A DNA stretch of 64,000 nucleotides. Origin: Erwinia phyllosphaerae. GTDB lineage: Bacteria > Pseudomonadota > Gammaproteobacteria > Enterobacterales > Enterobacteriaceae. Positions within the stretch are counted from its first letter, which is position 1. The number at the start of each line of letters is the position of its first letter. Below are positions 35,220-44,868 of the stretch, in pieces. Under the pieces are notes generated by a model. That model saw nothing but the letters and a program-made list of their open reading frames with translations, searched no databases and was not told where the DNA came from. The translations under genes were made by a program, and so were the position numbers. Location of the stretch: NCBI RefSeq assembly GCF_019132875.1, contig NZ_JAHSPF010000011.1, forward strand, positions 90,177 to 154,176. The letters are read 5' to 3'.

Positions 35220-35765
35220 TAACAACAGCAGAACCGGCGGGAACGACATTGCCCGTGTGGTGCGTGCTGGTGATTGAAAATGAACAGTGTCAGCATCAAC
35301 TTTCAGCGTTATCCGACACTATCTCGATTTTAGGGTGCGGTCTTGACGTGCAATGAGCATCCAGCTCTGTTCTGCGCTGCCTGTTAAGGAGATAGGGATA
35401 GCTAGGGCTACCGATGCCGGTGAGAGCCAGACACTGTCGCGCAACGCCTGATATCCTGCTCATGGATCGTGAGTTGTTTGATCAATATGCCAGCCATAGC
35501 GACGTTCCTGAACCGGTAAAAGCGCAGCAAGCAATACCTGATGACTTGCTTAATGAAGAGTCGATTTTTATCGCCACTTGACCCGTTTGCCACGTGGTCG
35601 TCTGGAGCGGGAATTCTTGCCTGCGGGAATAGTGGAAGGGGAACGGGTCATGTGGCAGAAGGCGTTATATAAGGCCGAAGGATCCATCAGTATCCTTAGC
35701 AATCTATCGGATATTTGGTAGATGCGGTATGTTATAACCAAATATTTTCAGCCTGAGGAATCTGT
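35220..35765. other. Gene-poor stretch with decayed coding sequence
   Basis: About 545 bp without an intact gene. It contains a receiver-like pseudogene (35264-35578) and a further open block ending at 35721 (plus-strand frame with RLEREFLPAGIVEGERV), possibly part of the same dead gene in another frame. The promoter of the AlbA_2 gene should lie near 35700-35750; a purine-rich GAGGAA precedes its ATG. Confidence 0.45.
35264..35578 (+). pseudogene. Remnant of a response-regulator receiver-like gene
   Basis: One plus-strand frame is interrupted by several stops (from 35354 onward) but keeps two receiver-like blocks in the right order: VLVIENEQCQHQL (beta1 with acidic residues) and, about 60 codons later in the same frame, TPDILLMDREL, like the phospho-acceptor strand PDxxxxD of response regulators. 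The later part (VPEPVKAQQAIPDDLLNEESIF) follows. The pattern is suggestive only; the original gene cannot be named. Confidence 0.35.
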
Positions 35766-37859
35766 ATGCCTTTGCAAATAAAAGACATTATAGATCTGCA
35801 AACCCTTGTCGAGTCGGAACAGGTAGAGTTCAAGCTGGCAGGGGGGAAAGACGGCAAAGGCGAACTACCGAAAGACTTCTGGCCCACCTATTCCGCAATG
35901 GCAAATGGGCGGGGCGGTTGGGTAGTTCTTGGTGTAAAAGAACAGGCCGGAAAATTTACACCAGTTGGTATTGCCGATCCCGAAAAGATTAAGACCGATT
36001 TGTTTAATCAGTTAAACGATCGCGATCGAGTCAGTACGAATGTGCTGAGGTCGGAAAACGATGTGCAATGGGTCTCTTTGCAGGGAACGGACGTTCTGGC
36101 AATCCATATTCCACAGGCGATGCGTAAACAAAAGCCGGTTCACCTGAAAAAGTCTCCATTTGGTAACACCTATCAACGTTTGCACGAAGGCGATCGCCTT
36201 TGTGATGATATGACCGTCAAGCGGATGCTTGCTGAGCAGATCCACGATAGCCGTGATAACGAAGTGCTTTCTGAGCACTATACTTTTCAGGAAGATATCG
36301 ATCTGGACAGTTTAAAAGTTTACCGCAATCTGCTTTCGGCAAATAACCCGCAGCATCCTTATCTGGCCTGTGAGCCGTTTGAACTATTTAAAATAGTGGG
36401 TGGGTGGCGTAAAGACAGAGAAACCGGAAAAGAGGGCATAACACTGGCCGGTATTCTCATGTTTGGCAAATGGGATGCGATTACTGCTGCTGCACCTAAC
36501 TACATGGTGGATTATCAGGAAAGGCCCCAGGCAAAAACGGAGCTTCGTTGGATAGACAGGGTGTGTCCGGACGGTACATGGTCAGGAAACCTGTTTGATT
36601 TTTACCGTAAAGTATACCAAAAACTAGCCGCTGATTTGAAAGTACCCTTTACGCTTGAAGAGGGCCAGCGCAGAACGGATACGCCAGTACATATCGCGCT
36701 GCGTGAAGCGTTAGTAAACACGCTGGTCCATGCAGATTTTACCGACCGAGTTTCTATTTTGATCGTCAAACGTCCCGATATGTTTGGCTTTCGTAACCCC
36801 GGCTTGATGCGCCTGCCGTTAGAGGATGTGATTGCAGGTGGCGTCAGTGATTGCCGCAACAGGTTGTTACATCAGATGTTTTTGTTAATTGGGCTAGGCG
36901 AAAAAGCGGGTTCAGGGATGCCGAAGATTTTCAGCGGCTGGAAATCGGCTAACTGGCGAACCCCCAAACTTTGGGAGAAAACGTTTCCTGCACAGACGCT
37001 ATTAGAGCTTTCTACCGCTAGCCTGATCCCGCAGCATGTTCTGGATGACCTGCACCAACGATTTGGCGAAACCTTCGATCTGCTTGATGACTTTGAACAG
37101 GTAATTGTTGCAACGGCGGCGATTGAAGGCTGGGTCAACCATGAACGAGCTTGTCTGTTAACAACCCGACACTCTCGCGAAGTCACGTTGACGCTTCCTC
37201 GTCTGGAAAGTAAAGATTTTCTGGTCGCAGGGGGCGAGCAGAAAAGCAAATATTATACCTTGCCCGGTGTATCGGTCATGACACCGGATGAGGTGTTCTC
37301 ACTTGGTGCGGTGGTAAGCTCTCCACATAACGAAGAGGACTCCAAATATAACGAGCGGAGGTCCACACATAACGATGAGAGCTCCACATATAACGAGCAG
37401 AGGTCCACACATAACGATGGGAGCTCCACACATAACAGTGGGAACTCCACATATAACGAGCAGAGGTCCACATATAACGGGGAAAACTCCATATATAACG
37501 CCGAAGGCGATCAACCTGCGTCCCGAGATGAGTATGGACGTTTGCTTAACCGCTTTATCGATAGACCCTATATTGATGATGTTGACAATCTCATCGAGTC
37601 TTTCCGGGATTCGTTATTTACTTTAGCCGCAGTTCCGCGTGAAAAGTTGCGTTTGGGGGATAAAGAGCTGATGAAGAGTGTGATCCTGGATGTGTGTCAG
37701 GGACAGTATATTTCCGTTGCTGCACTGGGGCAGATCCTTAGTCGTAATCCTAATGCACTGCGTCAGCAGTACTTAAAGCCGCTGGTGGAACAAGGGGCAC
37801 TGAAGCTGGCGTTTCCGCAGTATAAGAATGACCCGAAGCAAGGGTATAGTGCAGTTTAA
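35766..37859 (+). CDS. AlbA_2 / HATPase_c_4 ATP-binding protein with heptapeptide repeat linker
   Basis: 697 aa. The N-terminal AlbA_2 (Schlafen-like) domain at about 10-150 shows ESEQVEFKLA and SAMANGRGGWVVLGVKE; a middle part resembles the RecG-like C-terminal ATPase family (HIALREALVNTLVHADF, then RNPGLMRLPLEDVIAGGVSDCRN and GLGEKAGSGMPKIFS, about 310-400). A winged-helix-like part follows. Residues 519-581 are nine tandem heptads of the form S-T-(H/Y)-N-x-x-x, a polar linker. A C-terminal helical domain (LSRNPNALRQQYLKPLVEQGALKL) ends the chain. Related proteins are annotated as DNA-binding regulators or putative defence proteins; the role here is unknown. It sits on the 3' side of tRNA-Phe among gene remnants, which fits an acquired element. 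Confidence 0.82.
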   Translation: MPLQIKDIIDLQTLVESEQVEFKLAGGKDGKGELPKDFWPTYSAMANGRGGWVVLGVKEQAGKFTPVGIADPEKIKTDLFNQLNDRDRVSTNVLRSENDVQWVSLQGTDVLAIHIPQAMRKQKPVHLKKSPFGNTYQRLHEGDRLCDDMTVKRMLAEQIHDSRDNEVLSEHYTFQEDIDLDSLKVYRNLLSANNPQHPYLACEPFELFKIVGGWRKDRETGKEGITLAGILMFGKWDAITAAAPNYMVDYQERPQAKTELRWIDRVCPDGTWSGNLFDFYRKVYQKLAADLKVPFTLEEGQRRTDTPVHIALREALVNTLVHADFTDRVSILIVKRPDMFGFRNPGLMRLPLEDVIAGGVSDCRNRLLHQMFLLIGLGEKAGSGMPKIFSGWKSANWRTPKLWEKTFPAQTLLELSTASLIPQHVLDDLHQRFGETFDLLDDFEQVIVATAAIEGWVNHERACLLTTRHSREVTLTLPRLESKDFLVAGGEQKSKYYTLPGVSVMTPDEVFSLGAVVSSPHNEEDSKYNERRSTHNDESSTYNEQRSTHNDGSSTHNSGNSTYNEQRSTYNGENSIYNAEGDQPASRDEYGRLLNRFIDRPYIDDVDNLIESFRDSLFTLAAVPREKLRLGDKELMKSVILDVCQGQYISVAALGQILSRNPNALRQQYLKPLVEQGALKLAFPQYKNDPKQGYSAV
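37320..37508 (+). repeat. Nine 21-bp tandem repeats inside the AlbA_2 gene
   Basis: Nine in-frame 21-bp units encode SPHNEED, SKYNERR, STHNDES, STYNEQR, STHNDGS, STHNSGN, STYNEQR, STYNGEN and SIYNAEG. The core tccac(a)-ta-taac is nearly constant. In-frame unit length predicts that copy-number change would alter linker length without frameshift. Confidence 0.93.
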
Positions 37860-38084
37860 TACTCTATCTGGCCCAGATTATTTGTACGGTATTTGATAAG
37901 CGTGCCCCTGATGTTGTTCAGGTAGTACACACATCGTAAAGCATTAAATGTTGGTAAGCATCGCAGAGTTTGTAGGGGTTATAGAGCGGCCTGGCGTTGC
38001 GGACAGCAATATCGGTAAGTGGCGTGACGGAGGCTACGGCGTTTATTACACCAACTGGTCTTAGAAACTCTTGATGTCAAAAAT
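37860..38084. other. Flank of tRNA-Phe with a possible excisionase-like fragment
   Basis: No intact gene. A plus-strand frame of 38 codons at 37948-38064 reads MLVSIAEFVGVIERPG and then SNIGKWRDGGYGVYY, loosely like the N-terminal helix-turn-helix of excisionase/AlpA-type proteins but with no ribosome site and no matching end. It may be a remnant of an integrated element. No integrase is visible. Confidence 0.35.
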
Positions 38085-38118
38085 CCTGACGGAACTTTTC
38101 AGTACCATCAGGTTTTTT
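38085..38118. terminator. Bidirectional terminator hairpin downstream of tRNA-Phe
   Basis: A 12-bp stem with two mismatches (cctgacggaact / agtaccatcagg) around a TTTC loop, followed by six T on the plus strand and by ATTTTTG on the minus strand. It lies about 58 bp beyond the 3' end of tRNA-Phe and probably ends its transcript. Confidence 0.75.
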
Positions 38119-38175
38119 AAATTACTTATTTTTTAGCGTTTCAGGACTTATAAGAACGCCATGAAACTAAATTAG

Positions 38176-38251
38176 TGGTGCCCGGACTCGGAATCGAACC
38201 AAGGACACGGGGATTTTCAATCCCCTGCTCTACCGACTGAGCTATCCGGGC
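38176..38251 (-). tRNA. tRNA-Phe (GAA)
   Basis: 76-nt tRNA with encoded CCA. On the minus strand it begins GCCCGGATAGCTCAGTCGG; the acceptor stem GCCCGGA pairs with TCCGGGC, anticodon GAA is at 38216-38218, and the T-arm GGTTCGATTCC is normal. The E. coli counterpart in the same place, next to yjdC and dsbD, is pheU, a known insertion site of genomic islands. Confidence 0.98.
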
Positions 38252-38261
38252 AACGGGGCGC

Positions 38262-38290
38262 ATTAAACCGTAAAGGGCGTACGGCGTCAA
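38262..38290 (-). promoter_or_regulatory. Promoter of tRNA-Phe
   Basis: On the minus strand TTGACG (38285-38290) and TTTAAT (38262-38267) are spaced 17 bp, followed by a GC-rich discriminator (gcgcccc) typical of stable-RNA promoters. Confidence 0.75.
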
Positions 38291-38435
38291 CGGCTTTGTC
38301 ATAAAAAAGCGGGAAATCGTGACCGATCGCCTGCTTTTTGGGCGCTAAGGCTGAAAGTTAGTCAGGGAGGGACATCACTTCCGCCACCCGGTTCCGCTTT
38401 TCAGGCTAGCGCATCCCTTCCTGCGCCTGATCTTT

Positions 38436-39014
38436 TCAGCTCAGCGCGCCGTTTCGACGGCAAAGCGCGATGCTCAGCACATCTTCTGCCAGCGAGCGAG
38501 CCGTTGCCACTTCCTGCACGTTGCGCTTAACCAGCAGGCGACTGAGGCAACCTTCCAGTATCAGCTCCATCTGGTGCGCAACCAGTTCGGGATTATCCGT
38601 CTCCAGCTGCGTTAACAGCTGATGGGTATATTGCCAGGAGGCGCGCTTTTGCTGATCGGCAATCTGATGGACGGGATGATCCGCCTGCGGATAAAAGCTG
38701 CACGCCGCCACAAACAGGCAGCCAGGATAGCGATTGTTATTTACCGCCTCTTCCAGCAGCTGATAACGCGCCAGCAGCTTCTGTTCCGTGCTTAGCGTGT
38801 CATCCAGCAGCAGCTTGCGCCGCCAGATATCGATCTGCTGGCTATGGTAGCGCAGAGCGTCATACAGCAGCGCCTCGCGGTCGGGCCAGTAGCGCTGTAA
38901 ATCTTCCTGCTGGCAGGCCGCCGCGTTCGCCATCATGGCAAAAGATGTTGAAGGGGCCAGCCCATTTTGCTCGAGTACGTTCAGTGCATGCTCGAGTACC
39001 TGTTCACGTTGCAA
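38436..39014 (-). CDS. yjdC: TetR-family regulator YjdC
   Basis: 192 aa, matching E. coli YjdC in length and sequence: a TetR-type N-terminal helix-turn-helix ([24 protein letters not shown]), then [24 protein letters not shown] and [16 protein letters not shown]. Ligand and targets are unknown. Translation appears to start at TTG 39014 with AGGAGAG 4 nt before it. It follows dsbD by 62 bp, the same neighbour as in E. coli. Confidence 0.92.
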   Translation of the reverse strand: MQREQVLEHALNVLEQNGLAPSTSFAMMANAAACQQEDLQRYWPDREALLYDALRYHSQQIDIWRRKLLLDDTLSTEQKLLARYQLLEEAVNNNRYPGCLFVAACSFYPQADHPVHQIADQQKRASWQYTHQLLTQLETDNPELVAHQMELILEGCLSRLLVKRNVQEVATARSLAEDVLSIALCRRNGALS

Positions 39015-39076
39015 GTGACTCTCCTCTTGAATGCATTATTTACGACCGTGGCCGTAAAATTCTTCTCTAGTGTCGT

Positions 39077-40819
39077 TTACTGCGCCAGTTTCTGCAAATG
39101 CTGCTGAAAAGCCGTGGCGTCCATAAAACCGGTAACGCGCGAGCCGGGTATTTCTTTACCTTCGGCATCAAAAAACAGAATGGTCGGCAGCCCCAGCACC
39201 TTCAGCTGCGCCAGCAGCGCTTTGTCTTGCGCATTATTTGTCGTGACGTTTGCCTGTAACAGCTGCGTTTTATTCAGAGCGTTCTGTACCTGCGGCTGGC
39301 TGAACGTATATTTTTCGAACTCTTTGCAGGCCACGCACCAGTCGGCATACAGGTCGAGCATGGTGATCCGCCCATCGTGCTGCCGTAATGCCTGATTAAG
39401 CTGGGCGACGTCGTTAATACGAGTAAAGCTCAAAGCCGCGTGATTCTCGCTGACCGGTGCGCCGAACGCCCAGTCCTGCAACGGTCGCGCAGCCACCAGC
39501 GCCGCGGCCAGCATCAGGATTTGTCCCACGCGCTGCCAGCCGTTAGCGGCTTTCAGGCTGATAAAAGCCCAGCCGAAGAAAGCCACGGCCAGCATACTCC
39601 ACAAACGTAGCCCCCAGGCTTCACCGACCACTCGCTCCAGCAGAAATACCGGCAGCGCGAGGATAACAAAGCCAAAGCCCTCTTTGACGGTCTGCATCCA
39701 GGCGCCGCTTTTCGGCAACAGGCGATTACCAAACAGGGTAACGACAATCAGTGGTAAGCCCATCCCAACCGCATATAGCCAGAGCGTGCCTGCGCCAGCC
39801 AGCAGATTGCCGCTTTGCGCGATATAAAGCAGGATGGCGCTAAGCGGCGCGGTAGTGCAGGGCGAGCAGATCAGTCCGGCCAGCGCGCCCATTAAGAAGA
39901 CGCCGGGCAGCGAGCCGCCTTGCTGACGATTGCTGAGAAGGGTCAGCCTGGTTTGCAGCGCGGAAGGCAGCTGCAAGGTGAACAGTCCAAACATCGACAG
40001 CGCCAGCAGGATAAACAGAACAGAGAGGCCAGTCAGCACCACGGGCGACTGCAGCGCGGCCTGAAAACGCAGTCCGGCAGCGGCGACGATCATGCCCATC
40101 ACCGTATAGGTCAGCGCCATTCCCTGAACGTAAAGCATCGCCAGGGCGAACAGACGTTTTAGCGAATAATGGCGGTTACCGCCCAAAATAATGCCGGAAA
40201 TCAACGGATACATGGGCAGCACGCACGGCGTAAAAGCGACGCCGATACCGATCAGCAAAGCCCACAGCGGCGAAAAAGGAAGCTTGTTATCAGCGGGCTG
40301 TACTTCAGGCGGGGCGGCGTTGTGCTGTACCGGCACGGGCTGGGCCGTGGCAGGAGCCTGGCCGCCTGCCATAACTTCATTCAGCGGCACGGAACGGGTT
40401 TCCGGCGGATAGCAGAAGCCCGCAGCGGCGCAGCCCTGATAAGTGACGCTAAGGGTAGCGCCTTTATCGGCCTGCAAAATCGTTAACGGCAGTTTCAGGC
40501 TATCGGGATAAATTTGCGTTTTCCCGTAAAACTCATCTTCATGCGGTTTACCGGGCGGCAGCGTCCAGTCGGCCAGCTTTGCGTCCTGAGCGGTAAGGGT
40601 TATCTGCTGGCGATAAAGATAGTAGCCGGGCGACACCTGCCAGCTCAGCGTCAGCTGGTCGGCTCGCTGATTAAAATCGAAGCTGAAAGCCTGATCGACG
40701 GTGCCGAAGTGGCTGTTGTTATGCTGTCCGAACAGCGAGGCGCTGGCGTTAAAGCTGAGCAGAACGGCCATCAACAGCAGCAAGTAGGATGTAAGGCGCT
40801 TAGTCATAGCGGGAATCAT
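39077..40819 (-). CDS. dsbD: Thiol:disulfide interchange protein DsbD
   Basis: 580-aa inner-membrane protein that carries electrons from cytosolic thioredoxin to periplasmic DsbC, DsbG and CcmG. After a signal peptide comes the periplasmic alpha domain ([17 protein letters not shown], the Cys pair), the eight-helix membrane domain ([14 protein letters not shown] and [13 protein letters not shown], the redox Cys) and the thioredoxin-like gamma domain ([18 protein letters not shown]). All six key Cys are present. Start could be 40819 or the ATG at 40807. cutA, normally next to it, is absent. Confidence 0.95.
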   Translation of the reverse strand: MIPAMTKRLTSYLLLLMAVLLSFNASASLFGQHNNSHFGTVDQAFSFDFNQRADQLTLSWQVSPGYYLYRQQITLTAQDAKLADWTLPPGKPHEDEFYGKTQIYPDSLKLPLTILQADKGATLSVTYQGCAAAGFCYPPETRSVPLNEVMAGGQAPATAQPVPVQHNAAPPEVQPADNKLPFSPLWALLIGIGVAFTPCVLPMYPLISGIILGGNRHYSLKRLFALAMLYVQGMALTYTVMGMIVAAAGLRFQAALQSPVVLTGLSVLFILLALSMFGLFTLQLPSALQTRLTLLSNRQQGGSLPGVFLMGALAGLICSPCTTAPLSAILLYIAQSGNLLAGAGTLWLYAVGMGLPLIVVTLFGNRLLPKSGAWMQTVKEGFGFVILALPVFLLERVVGEAWGLRLWSMLAVAFFGWAFISLKAANGWQRVGQILMLAAALVAARPLQDWAFGAPVSENHAALSFTRINDVAQLNQALRQHDGRITMLDLYADWCVACKEFEKYTFSQPQVQNALNKTQLLQANVTTNNAQDKALLAQLKVLGLPTILFFDAEGKEIPGSRVTGFMDATAFQQHLQKLAQ

Positions 40820-40981
40820 TTTTCCGGTGACGAAATTAAGAAAACGGGCGATCCCGACGCGTCCGGGCCCGGCAATGCTCCGTAAGGCGCAAACTATATC
40901 ACGGCCTTATGGCCGACGCTTTTTCAGGATGTAAATGCGCCTGGCGTGCGAGGCGTTTATTGAGGCGGGATTTAACAAACA

Positions 40982-41008
40982 AAAACGAAGCGGACCGTCA
41001 CGGCCCGC
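40982..41008 (-). terminator. Terminator of dcuA
   Basis: On the minus strand gcgggcc-gtgac-ggtccgc (one mismatch) is followed by ttcgtttttg, 8 bp after the dcuA stop. It fits a modest intrinsic terminator. Confidence 0.65.
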
Positions 41009-41015
41009 CAGATCG

Positions 41016-42317
41016 TTACAGGACAAGATGGGCGAAGATAAAGCCGAAGGCCACAGACAGCGCAATCGCCAGCGTGCCTGGAATAATAAAAGAGTGGTTG
41101 AAGACAAATTTCCCAATGCGCGTGGAGCCGGTATCGTCCATTTCTACCGCCGCCAGCAGCGTAGGGTAGGTCGGCAGCACAAACAGCGCGGAAACGGCGG
41201 CAAAAGAAGCGATAGCGGTATGTGGCGACACGCCCAGCAGCAGCGCGGCGGGCATCAGCGCTTTGGTCGTCGCGGCCTGGGAATAGAGCAGCGTAGAAGC
41301 GAAAAAGAGGATAACGGCCAGCATCCAGGGGTACTCCTGTAGCAAATTGCCCGCGAAGTCCTGAATTTCATGGATATGGGCCTTCACAAAAGTATCGCCG
41401 AGCCAGGCAACGCCCATCACGCAGACGCAGGCGCTCATCCCCGAACGGAAGGTGCTGGCCGAAAGGATTTTCGCGGTATCGACTTTACAGCTCAGGCAGA
41501 TCAGCGCGGCAATGGTCAGCATAAATATCACGATAGCTTCATTGCGCGGCAATACCGGATTTTTAATCAGCCCGACGGTATCGCTGATCGCTGTCGCATA
41601 GAGCACCACGGCGACAATACCCAACAGAAAGAGCAGCACCGAACGTTTTGCGCCGGGCTTTTCTTCGAACACCGTCGCGCCGCGCAGCGTGACTTCGCCT
41701 TTTTCCAGTCGCTGCTGGTAAACCGCATCGTCCTTTAGTTCTTTCCCCAGGAAGTTAGTCAGCAGAGCGGCAAGGAAAAGGGCAACCATTGTGGAGGGAA
41801 TAGCCACCGCCAGCAGGCTCAGATAGCTGACGCCTTTTGGTTCAAGGATGCCAGAAAGGAAAACCACAGCGGCCGAAATAGGGGACGCGGTAATCGCAAT
41901 CTGCGAAGCGACAACGGCAATCGATAACGGCCGGGAAGGGCGGACGCCCTGTTCTTTAGCGACTTCAGCAATGACCGGCAGCGTAGAAAACGCGGTATGG
42001 CCAGTACCGGCCAACAGCGTCATCGTGTAGGTGACCAGCGGTGCCAGAAAAGTGATATAACGCGGATGCTTCCTTAACAGGCGCTCGGCCAGGCTGACCA
42101 GATAATCCATGCCGCCCGCGACCTGCATTGCCGCAATGGCCGCGATTACCCCCATAATAATTTCGATCACGTCAAAGGGGATCGCGCCCGGTTTGATTTG
42201 AAAAGCCAGCGTCAGGATCAGCATGCCTGCGCCGCCAGCGAAGCCAATGCCGATACCGCCAAGCCGCGCGCCCAGATATATTGCCGCCAGCACGACAATC
42301 AGCTCTGGTAAAATCAT
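41016..42317 (-). CDS. dcuA: Anaerobic C4-dicarboxylate transporter DcuA
   Basis: 433-aa Dcu-family membrane protein that exchanges fumarate, aspartate or malate for succinate. The start ILPELIVVLAAIYLGARLGGIGIG, the stretch TYTMTLLAGTGHTAFSTLPVIAEVA and AVVASQIAITASPISAAVVFLSG are characteristic. It lies 107 bp after aspA, behind an intrinsic terminator, as in E. coli, where both genes serve aspartate-fumarate metabolism with fumarate reductase. Confidence 0.95.
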   Translation of the reverse strand: MILPELIVVLAAIYLGARLGGIGIGFAGGAGMLILTLAFQIKPGAIPFDVIEIIMGVIAAIAAMQVAGGMDYLVSLAERLLRKHPRYITFLAPLVTYTMTLLAGTGHTAFSTLPVIAEVAKEQGVRPSRPLSIAVVASQIAITASPISAAVVFLSGILEPKGVSYLSLLAVAIPSTMVALFLAALLTNFLGKELKDDAVYQQRLEKGEVTLRGATVFEEKPGAKRSVLLFLLGIVAVVLYATAISDTVGLIKNPVLPRNEAIVIFMLTIAALICLSCKVDTAKILSASTFRSGMSACVCVMGVAWLGDTFVKAHIHEIQDFAGNLLQEYPWMLAVILFFASTLLYSQAATTKALMPAALLLGVSPHTAIASFAAVSALFVLPTYPTLLAAVEMDDTGSTRIGKFVFNHSFIIPGTLAIALSVAFGFIFAHLVL

Positions 42318-42368
42318 AATGTGTTCTCTCCCGGTTAGAAGTTCGTTGATACCATGTAAACGGCAGCA

Positions 42369-42407
42369 TAAAAAAAGGCACGTTGTTCAGTGAACCAACG
42401 TGCCTTT
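42369..42407 (-). terminator. aspA terminator
   Basis: Perfect 12-bp stem aaaggcacgttg/caacgtgccttt with a 10-nt loop, followed on the minus strand by seven T. It separates aspA from dcuA and may allow partial read-through. Confidence 0.92.
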
Positions 42408-42424
42408 GCGCTTCTCAATGAAGG

Positions 42425-43855
42425 TTAATCTTCATCGGTGTAGCGTTTCGCTTTATAAACCGGATACATCAAATTCTGCGTTGAGAAGATGTCATCCAGT
42501 TCGGTTTCGGTCAGCAGACCGCGCTCCAGCACCACTTCACGCACGCTCTTGCCTGTTTCAGCACAAATTTTGCCGACGATATCGCCGTTATGGTGGCCAA
42601 TATAGGGATTCAGGTAAGTTACGATACCGATCGAATTAAAGACGTAGGCTTCGCATACCGCTTTGTTAGCCGTAATGCCGTCTACGCACTTCTCCAGCAG
42701 GTTGAGGCAGGCGTTGGTCAGAATATCCACCGACTCAAACAGCGCCTGGCCAATCACCGGCTCCATCACGTTCAGCTGTAGCTGTCCGGCTTCAGAGGCC
42801 ATCGTTACCGTTACGTCGTTACCAATGACCTTAAAGCAGACCTGGTTAACAACTTCCGGCACGACCGGGTTTACCTTGGCGGGCATGATGGAAGAGCCGG
42901 CCTGCAGTTCCGGCAGGTTAATCTCGTTCAGGCCAGCACGCGGGCCGGAAGAGAGCAGGCGCAGGTCGTTACAAATCTTCGACAGCTTCACCGCCAGACG
43001 TTTCAGCGAGCTGTGAACCATCACGTAAGCGCCGCAGTCCGAGGTGGCTTCAATCAAATCTTCTGCAGGTACACAAGGCAGGTTACTGACTTCCGCCAGC
43101 TTTTGTACCGCCAGCTGCTGATAGCCATCCGGCGTATTAAGACGTGTGCCGATAGCCGTGGCGCCCAGGTTAACTTCCAGCAGCAGTTCAGCGGTGCGCA
43201 GAATATTTTTAATTTCTTCTTTCAGCAGCACGTTAAACGCGTGGAACTCCTGGCCCAGCGTCATCGGCACCGCATCCTGAAGCTGGGTGCGACCCATCTT
43301 CAGAATGGTGGTGAATTCAATCGCCTTGCGCTCAAAGCCTTCGCTCAGTTTTCCGATAGCGTCCAGCAGCTTTAAAATAGAGCTGTAAACGGCGATGCGA
43401 AAACCGGTGGGATAGGCATCATTGGTCGACTGGCATTTATTGACGTGATCGTTGGGGTTAAGAAACTGATAGTCGCCTTTCTGGTGTCCCATCAGCTCCA
43501 GACCGATGTTCGCCAGTACTTCATTGGTGTTCATGTTGACGGAAGTGCCCGCGCCGCCCTGATAGACGTCAACCGGAAACTGATCCATGCATTTGCCGTT
43601 ATCTAATACTTCGTCACAGGCTTTGATAATTGCATTGGCAATATTTCGTGGAATAGTTTGCAGCTCTTTATTGGCCATTGCCGCCGCTTTTTTCACCATT
43701 ACCATGCCGCGGACGAATTCCGGAATGTCACTGATTTTACTGTTACTGATATAAAAATTTTCAATCGCACGCAGAGTGTGAACACCGTAGTAAGCATCCG
43801 CAGGAACTTCTCGCATACCTAACAGGTCTTCTTCGATACGAATGTCGTTAGCCAT
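42425..43855 (-). CDS. aspA: Aspartate ammonia-lyase
   Basis: 476-aa fumarase/aspartase-superfamily enzyme that forms fumarate and ammonia from aspartate. The signature [12 protein letters not shown] with the catalytic Ser is intact, as are [14 protein letters not shown] and NDAYPTGFR. The open frame extends to 44014, but the ATG at 43855 ([11 protein letters not shown]) has AAGGTG just upstream and gives the normal length. A divergent gene, fxsA, lies 340 bp away; the gap holds the promoters. Confidence 0.95.
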   Translation of the reverse strand: MANDIRIEEDLLGMREVPADAYYGVHTLRAIENFYISNSKISDIPEFVRGMVMVKKAAAMANKELQTIPRNIANAIIKACDEVLDNGKCMDQFPVDVYQGGAGTSVNMNTNEVLANIGLELMGHQKGDYQFLNPNDHVNKCQSTNDAYPTGFRIAVYSSILKLLDAIGKLSEGFERKAIEFTTILKMGRTQLQDAVPMTLGQEFHAFNVLLKEEIKNILRTAELLLEVNLGATAIGTRLNTPDGYQQLAVQKLAEVSNLPCVPAEDLIEATSDCGAYVMVHSSLKRLAVKLSKICNDLRLLSSGPRAGLNEINLPELQAGSSIMPAKVNPVVPEVVNQVCFKVIGNDVTVTMASEAGQLQLNVMEPVIGQALFESVDILTNACLNLLEKCVDGITANKAVCEAYVFNSIGIVTYLNPYIGHHNGDIVGKICAETGKSVREVVLERGLLTETELDDIFSTQNLMYPVYKAKRYTDED

Positions 43856-44195
43856 GAGCACCTTCTTGTTATTGCTGCCGGTTATAACTTTGATAAACAG
43901 TAGTAGAGTGATAGTTAAATCGTCACCAGTCTGGTGCCACATGTTAGCTGTTTGTCTTAAACAGCACACGACTATATTCTGTGAAGCATGAACGGTTTCT
44001 CTCTTAAGCGACATTTATGTGCGTTAATAACGGTAAAGCCGCCCGGCCGTTTATGGCTGTTTATGCGCTAATTCGTCGGTTAAGGTTGAAAAGGTTACGC
44101 AGCGTGCCCATCTTTTATAGACTTGATCGATAAACGATCTCTTTTTTATGCCGTTACGCCTGCTGCGTGATGGCTCTAACCGACAGGAGACTGCG
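43856..44195. other. aspA-fxsA divergent control region
   Basis: About 340 bp without a supported gene between aspA and fxsA. It should hold both promoters. No clear terminator, repeat or RNA gene is seen, and I could not fix CRP or FNR sites with confidence. Confidence 0.45.
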
Positions 44196-44657
44196 GTGCG
44201 CTGGCTACCGTTTTTACTACTTATTCTTCTCGCCTGGATCGAAATCAGCATTTTTATCCAGGTTGCTCACGTACTGGGCGTACTGATGACGCTGCTGCTG
44301 GTGATCTTCAGTTCCGCTATTGGTATTTCGCTGGTGAAAAACCAGGGCATGAAGAACTTTATGCTGATGCAGCAAAAGCTGGCGGTGGGCGAAAGCCCGG
44401 CGGCGGAGATGCTGAAAAGCGTCTCGCTGATTCTGGCCGGCTTTTTACTGCTACTGCCCGGTTTCTTTACCGACTTCCTGGGTCTGCTGCTGCTGCTGCC
44501 ACCGGTGCAAAAACATTTAACGCTGAAGCTGATGCCGCATCTGCGCGTCTGGCGCGGGGCGGGTGCAGGGCCGGATAGCGGTTACACCGTGGACGGCGAA
44601 TATGAGCGCAAAGACACCACGCTGATTGAACACGACGACAAGCGCGACGATCGTTAA
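44196..44657 (+). CDS. fxsA: FxsA, suppressor of F exclusion of phage T7
   Basis: 153-aa inner-membrane protein of the FxsA family. It starts with GTG at 44196 preceded by AGGAG at 44185-44189 and runs VRWLPFLLLILLAWIEISIFIQ, matching the E. coli start. Membrane helices are at about 5-45 and 70-100 (LILAGFLLLLPGFFTDFLG), with a charged C-terminus. Overproduction in E. coli relieves F-plasmid exclusion of T7; its natural role is unclear. A longer ATG frame from 44148 lacks a ribosome site. Confidence 0.92.
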   Translation: MRWLPFLLLILLAWIEISIFIQVAHVLGVLMTLLLVIFSSAIGISLVKNQGMKNFMLMQQKLAVGESPAAEMLKSVSLILAGFLLLLPGFFTDFLGLLLLLPPVQKHLTLKLMPHLRVWRGAGAGPDSGYTVDGEYERKDTTLIEHDDKRDDR

Positions 44658-44664
44658 TCGGTCA

Positions 44665-44693
44665 AAAAGGCGGGATCCCCGCCTTTTGGTTTT
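44665..44693 (+). terminator. fxsA terminator
   Basis: Perfect 10-bp stem aaaaggcggg/cccgcctttt with an ATC loop, followed by GGTTTTC, 8 bp after the fxsA stop. Confidence 0.85.
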
Positions 44694-44759
44694 CTCCTGC
44701 AGAAAGTGGCGGTTAATTGGTCAATTGTGAAGCAGAAGCAAAATTTTTATTTTTTGCCC

Positions 44760-44788
44760 CTTGAAAGCCCTTCCCTCTGTCCCTATCT
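44760..44788 (+). promoter_or_regulatory. Heat-shock (sigma-32) promoter of groSL
   Basis: CTTGAAA (44760-44766) and CCCTATCT (44781-44788), spaced 14 bp, closely resemble the sigma-32 consensus CTTGAAA-N13/14-CCCCATNT and lie about 80 bp upstream of groS, as in E. coli. Confidence 0.87.
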
Positions 44789-44868
44789 CTTCCGTCACGA
44801 GGCCGGTGCCAGTGAAGCCCGGCAATCATCCAAAACTGACTGATTGACTTCTCAAAGGAGAACTATCA

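Noticed and set aside
37320..37508. CRISPR-like appearance of the 21-bp repeats
   Set aside because: Units are contiguous without unique spacers, in frame with a protein, and no cas gene is near.
37253..37514. Three overlapping minus-strand frames with Leu/Val/Tyr/Cys heptads
   Set aside because: All arise from the 21-bp repeats read backwards, which keep several frames open. The plus-strand frame belongs to a 697-aa protein with recognisable domains.
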